Part shown: in pieces, positions 5,719 through 9,182 of the stretch
How the letters are laid out: every line of letters begins with the position of its first letter
Numbering within the stretch: position 1 is the first letter of the stretch
Source of the DNA: Actinomycetes bacterium
GTDB lineage: Bacteria > Actinomycetota > CALGFH01
Assembly (NCBI GenBank): GCA_030152105.1
Contig: JASLIH010000265.1
Coordinates: 1 to 9,182 of the forward strand
Reading direction: 5' to 3'
Length of the DNA: 9,182 nucleotides
Made by a program: the position numbers and the translations under genes
Notes under the pieces: model-generated
What the model saw: the letters and a program-made list of their open reading frames with translations, nothing else
What the model was told of the DNA's origin: nothing
Database searches by the model: none

Positions 5719-6420
5719 GTGGGTAGCGACCCTGAGCAGCTCGCCGCGACCCTACGCGAGCTTGCGCGCCTGGACCCGGTCGAGCTCGGCCTCCAGGTCG
5801 TGCTGGACCGGATCGTCCAGGCCGCCGCGACCGGCTGCGACAGCACCGGCGGCGTCGGCCTGCTGCTGCTCGGCCCCGACGGCCAGCTCCGCTACGTCGT
5901 CGCGGCGGGCCGGCCCCGACGCTCCCTGGCCGGCGCCCAGGTCCGGCTCGCCGAAGGCCCCTCGGTGGACGCGTTCTTGCAGGCCGCGCCGGTCTCCAGC
6001 AGCGATCTTGCCGCCGAGCCGCGCTGGCCCAACGTTCGCCCGCTGGCGCTGGCGGCCGGCATCCGGGCGTGGCTGAGCGTGCCGGTGCACCAGCGCCACG
6101 GCCCCATCGGCGCGCTCGACTTCGCCCACACCGAGCCCCGGCGGTGGCGGCGCCACGACCTGGCGGCCGCCCACGCCTACGCCCAGCTGCTCATGGCGAC
6201 CCTGGGGCTGGCCAGCCCACAGCAGGAGGAGCGGCTCTCTCCGGCGCTGCGGTTCGCGGTCCAGCACGACATCCGCATCGAGCAGGCGCGTGACGTCATC
6301 ATGCAGCGGGAACGGCTCGACCAGGCCGCTGCGGTCGAGTTGCTCCGGCTGCAAGCCCAGATCGAGGGCCAACCGATCCGAGCCGTCGCCGAACGCCTCC
6401 TCGCCCATCCCCGACGCTGA
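5719..6420 (+). CDS. GAF-ANTAR regulator (second copy, compact form)
   Basis: 233 residues, starting at GTG 5719 with AAAGGAG (5706-5712) six bases upstream. A short helix (DPEQLAATLRELARLD) leads into a GAF domain (about 20-165: LQVVLDRIVQAAATG, GGVGLLLLGPDGQLRYV, GIRAWLSVPVHQRHGPIGALDF). A C-terminal ANTAR domain follows (about 175-229: IRIEQARDVIMQRERLD, AAAVELLRLQAQ, PIRAVAERLLA). The order matches actinobacterial GAF-ANTAR antiterminator-type regulators, which act on RNA in the cytoplasm. The usual Ala-Lys-Gly of ANTAR helix 1 is Ala-Arg-Asp here, and the linker SPQQEERLSPALR is short. Unlike the GAF-ANTAR at 2840-3823, the protein stops right after ANTAR. The two GAF domains share a plan but are clearly divergent. 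It lies directly behind the HATPase and is probably in the same operon. Confidence 0.87.
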   Translation: MGSDPEQLAATLRELARLDPVELGLQVVLDRIVQAAATGCDSTGGVGLLLLGPDGQLRYVVAAGRPRRSLAGAQVRLAEGPSVDAFLQAAPVSSSDLAAEPRWPNVRPLALAAGIRAWLSVPVHQRHGPIGALDFAHTEPRRWRRHDLAAAHAYAQLLMATLGLASPQQEERLSPALRFAVQHDIRIEQARDVIMQRERLDQAAAVELLRLQAQIEGQPIRAVAERLLAHPRR

Positions 6421-6684
6421 CCGACACCCAAGCGCGGCCCAGCTCTCCTAGTGGTCCGTCGCTGAGCTGCTTTGACACTTGAAGGCTGTGTCGCAAACCC
6501 AGACAGGACCTGTGCTGGTGACGAAGCCCGTAACGATCCCGGGACGGTCCCCTGTGAGCATGCTGTCTAGTAGCCCCCAGCGGACAACGGCCTCGGAGTA
6601 GGTAAGGTGCCATGGGATGAACCAGCCTGGGCGACCAACGACCCTGGGGTGTTGGGTAGCTGACCGCGGCAACCGAGCGGGCGC
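6421..6684. other. Intergenic stretch with decayed-looking DNA
   Basis: 264 bases between the GAF-ANTAR stop and the membrane protein start. By eye it is less GC-rich than its neighbours. A minus-strand frame stays open (peptide piece RPGWFIPWHLTYSEAVVRWG) but has no start of its own and runs on as a shadow inside the next gene. The interval contains the palindromic GGGAC-G-GTCCC (6541-6551) and the left arm of the 22-of-26 inverted repeat (6451-6476). It may be a relic of an inserted sequence. No promoter is clearly visible. Confidence 0.3.
6451..6476 (+). repeat. Left arm of an inverted repeat flanking the membrane sensor gene
   Basis: Read inward, this arm matches the reverse complement of 8069-8094 at 22 of 26 positions without gaps, including the exact core TCCGTCGCTGAG. 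The two arms bracket one gene and lie in its non-coding flanks, as terminal inverted repeats would. No target-site duplication is visible and no transposase is encoded between them. A chance match in GC-rich DNA cannot be excluded. Confidence 0.35.
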
Positions 6685-8025
6685 GTGACCCCGCACGCCG
6701 CGCCGCCCGAAGTGCATCGGGAGGTTGCGACAACCCGGAAGGCGCCGACAAGGTCCGACCCACCGTGGCGTGGCCACTGGCTCCGAATCGCGCGGGCCGC
6801 ATGGATTCTGGCGGCCGTGGCCGAACTCGGGTTGTTCACCGTCGCGCTGCCCGCCCGCTACGCCCAGCTCGCCGCGCCGGACGAGACCGTGCGGGCCGAG
6901 CTGGCGGTGCTCGGCCTTTCCCCCGGCAGGTACGCCTTCTCCCAGGTGGCGCTGGACACGATCTTCGTGGTGGTCTTCGCCACGATCGGCGGCCTCATCT
7001 TCCTGCGCAAGCCCGGCGACCCCGTGGCCTTGCTGGTCGCGCTGATGCTGGTGACCTGGGGGCCGGGCAACGACATCATGGTGCTGACCCCGGGCGCGCT
7101 GCTCCCGCCAGAACCGCTCACCTGGTGGCACTGGCCGTTCGTGCTGATCGAGTACGTCGCCTTCATGTCGTGGATGCTGTTTTTCTACCTGTTCCCGAGC
7201 GGACGGTTCGTGCCGCGCGGCGCGCGCTGGCTCGCGGTCGGCTGGATCGTCTTTGCCGGCCTCTGGAATTTCTTCGGCGCGACGCCCCTGGCCCCGTTGA
7301 ACTGGCCCAAGCCGCTGTTCGCCGTGGCCATCGCGGTGTTGTGGGGGAGCTTCCCGGTGTGCCAGGTGTACCGCTATCGACGCGCCTCCGACGCGGTGCA
7401 GCGACAGCAGACCAAGTGGGTGGTATTCGGCGTGGCCGTGGCCGTGGTGGGCTTCCTGCTCACCCTCGTCGCAATCGGTCCTCCACCCGTTGATCTTCCC
7501 CAAGAGCAGGTTGGGCGCGGTTTGGTGAGCATGGTGCTGATGGATCTCTTCGTGCTCGCCATTCCCGTCTCGATCGGCGTGGCCGTCCTCAAGTATCGCC
7601 TGTTCGACATCGACCGCCTCATCAATCGCACCCTGGTCTATGGCCTGCTCACCGCGATCCTCGGGCTTGGCTACATCGGCGCCGTGCTCATGCTCAGCCA
7701 GGTACTCGGCCAGGATCGGTCCAACCTTGCTGTCGCCGGCGCGACCCTGGCCGTGGCCGCCCTGTTCCAGCCGGCCCGCCGCCGCATCCAGACCGCGGTT
7801 GACCGCCGCTTCAACCGCCGCCGCTATGGCGCCGCCAAGACCATCGAGGCGTTCTCGACCCGCCTACGCGATCAGGTCGACCTCGACACCCTCGCCACCG
7901 AACTGCTAGCGGTCGTTGACCAGACCATGGAGCCGACCCGGATCTCACTCTGGCTTCGACCCTCCGCACCCGGTTCCTCGGGCACACCCCGCAGCGAGGC
8001 ACGGCCAACTACCTGGGCCTACTGA
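6685..8025 (+). CDS. Multi-pass membrane sensor-like protein without a kinase domain
   Basis: 446 residues from GTG 6685, the only reasonable start near the first membrane helix; its ribosome binding site is weak. After a charged N-terminus there are about nine hydrophobic segments, at roughly residues 36-56, 86-107, 112-133, 148-170, 181-198, 209-224, 244-264, 279-302 and 313-341, with a further one at 346-361. The motif KYRLFDIDRLINRTLVYGLL (303-322) and the following FQPARRRIQTAVDRRFNRRRY (361-381) are familiar from the membrane part of actinobacterial and Chloroflexi-type sensor histidine kinases. A coiled helix follows (AFSTRLRDQVDLDTLATELLAVVDQTMEPTRISLWLR), the usual link to a GAF or kinase module. 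The protein then ends within about 21 residues, so no His box or ATPase is present. Stand-alone versions of this architecture exist as far as I recall; the function is unknown. A membrane partner for the HATPase or GAF proteins is possible. Confidence 0.75.
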   Translation: MTPHAAPPEVHREVATTRKAPTRSDPPWRGHWLRIARAAWILAAVAELGLFTVALPARYAQLAAPDETVRAELAVLGLSPGRYAFSQVALDTIFVVVFATIGGLIFLRKPGDPVALLVALMLVTWGPGNDIMVLTPGALLPPEPLTWWHWPFVLIEYVAFMSWMLFFYLFPSGRFVPRGARWLAVGWIVFAGLWNFFGATPLAPLNWPKPLFAVAIAVLWGSFPVCQVYRYRRASDAVQRQQTKWVVFGVAVAVVGFLLTLVAIGPPPVDLPQEQVGRGLVSMVLMDLFVLAIPVSIGVAVLKYRLFDIDRLINRTLVYGLLTAILGLGYIGAVLMLSQVLGQDRSNLAVAGATLAVAALFQPARRRIQTAVDRRFNRRRYGAAKTIEAFSTRLRDQVDLDTLATELLAVVDQTMEPTRISLWLRPSAPGSSGTPRSEARPTTWAY

Positions 8026-8068
8026 GCGGTAATCCACACCTCAGGCCTATGCCAGCCAGGCTGTTGAA

Positions 8069-8094
8069 GTGAAAACACCTCAGCGACGGAGCAC
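8069..8094 (-). repeat. Right arm of the inverted repeat flanking the membrane sensor gene
   Basis: Its reverse complement matches 6451-6476 at 22 of 26 positions, with the core CTCAGCGACGGA exact. It lies 43 bases after the stop of the membrane protein. The bases just outside the two arms do not form a direct repeat. Confidence 0.35.
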
Positions 8095-8249
8095 AGGTGG
8101 CCGCAGCCAAATTCCAGCCACAGGCATGTTCGGGCAATTGGTGCAGACCGCGACTTTGCCGGAGCCCTGGATAAGGATGCGGGCGCCGGCCGAGGGCATA
8201 GGATGGGCCGATCCGGCCGGACAACGGCTCCAGGCAGGAGGAACAAGCC

Positions 8250-8528
8250 ATGCCCACATCGCATGCCGACCTCCTCACCCCGACCGAGCTGGAGGCAGCC
8301 CAGCTGATGGTCACCCTCGCCTGGCGGCTGGATGGTGGACAGCTCGTCAGCGCCGACCAGCTGCTGGCCAGGCTCTGCAGCATCCCGACCAACGACGTCG
8401 CCATGGCAAGCATCGTGCTGCTGCGACAAGTCGCGCACAGCGTCGCACCCGCACTCCAGCGGCCACCGATCGAAATCCTCGATCACCTGCGCGCGTGGCT
8501 CAGCGGCCGAGCGGGAGCGTCCGGCTAA
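8250..8528 (+). CDS. Small helical hypothetical protein (92 residues)
   Basis: Starts at ATG 8250 with AGGAGG (8236-8241) eight bases upstream, a strong ribosome binding site, and ends at TAA 8526-8528. The protein is soluble and almost wholly helical: TPTELEAAQLMVTLAWRLDGG, SADQLLARLCSI, DVAMASIVLLRQVAHSVAPAL, then IEILDHLRAWLSG. The single Cys (about residue 43) has no partner. Third-position G/C bias is strong, supporting a real gene. I do not recognise the family. It is separated by 224 bases from the membrane sensor gene on the same strand, with TAGGAT (8199-8204) and the palindrome TCCGGCCGGA (8212-8221) in between, so it may have its own promoter. Confidence 0.65.
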   Translation: MPTSHADLLTPTELEAAQLMVTLAWRLDGGQLVSADQLLARLCSIPTNDVAMASIVLLRQVAHSVAPALQRPPIEILDHLRAWLSGRAGASG

Positions 8529-9023
8529 CGTGGCTCCATCCCCACGTCCAAGCGGCCCGCGATTGTGCCGTCGTTCTGCCCGACTGATCTGGACCAAGCC
8601 GAACGGGCTCGTATCACCTTGAATGACCAATCCGCCTGGCCCCCCCGATCAGGGCGAACGCAACTCCGATGAACCATCTCGGACGGACCCGAATGCCTCG
8701 CACCCGGCTGAACACCGCAAGCCCAAAGAGGAGGGTCGGGCTACGGAGTAGCAGCACCTGACGTCGCGACCTTCATGCCAGGACCGCTACCAGAGCTCCG
8801 GGTGAGATTGAATGCATGCGCGGTCGATCCGGCCTTCGTCGCGCACGACCCGGCTGGTGGCGGCCCGGTGGGGGCCCGGTCTACCGGTCGACGACCCCGA
8901 CGATGCTGGCCCGCGTCAACGGCGTGCCGACCGACCAGATTGGCCTCGCACGAGCGATTGCTGCCGATCTGCTGCCCGAGGCGGGCGATTCACGGGCGGT
9001 CGAGGGCGGAGAGGGCCGCTGAC
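8529..9023. other. Long stretch without a convincing gene
   Basis: About 495 bases. A 6-bp inverted repeat (ACGTGG at 8528-8533, CCACGT at 8542-8547) directly overlaps the stop of the small helical gene and is a weak terminator candidate. Three overlapping plus-strand frames are open in 8775-9048. The best has good codon bias only after about 8880 (peptide MLARVNGVPTDQIGLARAI from ATG 8903, ending at 9022), but it has no clear ribosome binding site and no recognisable domain. It could be the tail of a decayed gene. Confidence 0.35.
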
Positions 9024-9024
9024 C

Positions 9025-9073
9025 TGGGGTGGAGCTGAGGGAAGTTGAACCCCTGACCCCTTGCATGCCATGC
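9025..9073 (-). tRNA. 3'-half fragment of tRNA-Ala(GGC), probable integration-site remnant
   Basis: Read on the minus strand, this segment runs CATGGCATGCAAG, then GGGTCAGGGGTTCAACT, then TCCCTCAGCTCCACC. It corresponds to the anticodon loop with GGC, the 3' anticodon strand, variable loop, T-arm and 3' acceptor strand of actinobacterial tRNA-Ala(GGC) as I remember it, with about four base differences. The T-loop TTCAACT still fits the TTCRANY consensus and the T-stem still pairs (one G-T). The upstream sequence on that strand does not supply a 5' anticodon strand that pairs, a D-arm or a 5' acceptor strand, so this is not a complete tRNA. Tyrosine integrases target exactly this half and leave such a copy at one end of the inserted element. 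Confidence 0.6.
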
Positions 9074-9144
9074 CTGTGCGGCTACCTCGAATCTCTGCGT
9101 CTCCCGTCTGTTCCACCACGTTCCCCCAGGTCGACTGGCTCAGC

Positions 9145-9181
9145 CCACGCGGCGACGCGTGGGTACGCGTGTCGCCGCGGG
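9145..9181. repeat. GC-rich imperfect hairpin at the window end
   Basis: CGCGGCGAC (9148-9156) pairs with GTCGCCGCG (9171-9179). The stem continues inward with GCGT (9157-9160) and ACGC (9165-9168) after a two-base bulge, and outward by CC/GG around a bulged A. The loop is GGGT. There is no T-tract. It sits about 70 bases from the tRNA-Ala fragment and may continue beyond the window. Confidence 0.4.
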
Positions 9182-9182
9182 C

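Noticed and set aside
6448..7503. Long minus-strand open frame of 351 codons
   Set aside because: Most of it is the antisense shadow of the membrane sensor gene (His/Glu/Arg-rich, no domains). Only its part before 6685 is discussed, as possible decayed sequence.
8199..8204. TAGGAT as a -10 box for the small helical gene
   Set aside because: It is a good -10 match, followed by the palindrome TCCGGCCGGA, but no -35-like hexamer lies at a normal distance, so no promoter was called.
8816..9022. Plus-strand ORF of 68 codons before the tRNA-Ala fragment
   Set aside because: Only its second half has coding-like codon use, no ribosome binding site is clear, and two other frames are open across it. 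It is kept only as a remark in the gene-free stretch.
9025..9119. A complete tRNA gene on the minus strand
   Set aside because: The sequence 5' of the anticodon loop does not form the 5' anticodon strand, a D-arm or the 5' acceptor strand. Only the 3' half is present.
1..9182. CRISPR array, rRNA or transposase gene
   Set aside because: No regularly spaced direct repeats, no rRNA-like stretch and no recognisable transposase or integrase motif were seen on either strand.

Overview
The window is GC-rich throughout. Its coding regions favour G or C in the third codon position and use many GTG starts. The gene families (an LAL-type LuxR regulator, GAF-ANTAR proteins, a stand-alone HATPase, an LmrA/YxaF-like TetR) point to a high-GC actinobacterium or a close uncultured relative. 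I cannot name a genus from the sequence.

Left part (1-2827, + strand): the 3' end of a TetR-family repressor runs in from outside the window. It is followed by a large ATP-dependent LuxR-type regulator of the MalT/LAL class. The LuxR gene converges on a minus-strand GAF-ANTAR gene (2840-3823), with only 12 bases between the two stop codons. Further right on the minus strand is a weakly supported Cys-containing small ORF (4018-4413).

Middle (4414-6420, + strand): a regulatory stretch of about 450 bases, with several inverted repeats, precedes a run of co-oriented signalling genes. These are a 47-residue single-pass membrane protein with a strong ribosome binding site, an RsbW-like HATPase (putative anti-sigma/kinase) and a second GAF-ANTAR protein. 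After a 264-base gap that looks like decayed DNA comes a multi-pass membrane sensor-like protein (6685-8025). It ends where a histidine kinase domain would be expected. A 92-residue helical protein of unknown function (8250-8528) follows.

Right end (8529-9182): no convincing gene. It holds a minus-strand match to the 3' half of tRNA-Ala(GGC), from the anticodon loop to the acceptor end. This is the kind of fragment that tRNA-targeting integrases leave at an element boundary. The window ends in a GC-rich imperfect hairpin.

As a whole the window looks like a regulatory island. Two GAF sensors with ANTAR (RNA-binding antiterminator) output, a free HATPase, a kinase-less membrane sensor and an ATPase-gated LuxR regulator sit together with no obvious enzyme or transporter target. 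The most interesting points are a 13-bp perfect hairpin with an ANTAR-compatible hexaloop inside the first GAF-ANTAR gene, that protein's unexplained 75-residue C-terminal extension, the tiny membrane protein leading the HATPase operon, and the tRNA-Ala fragment.
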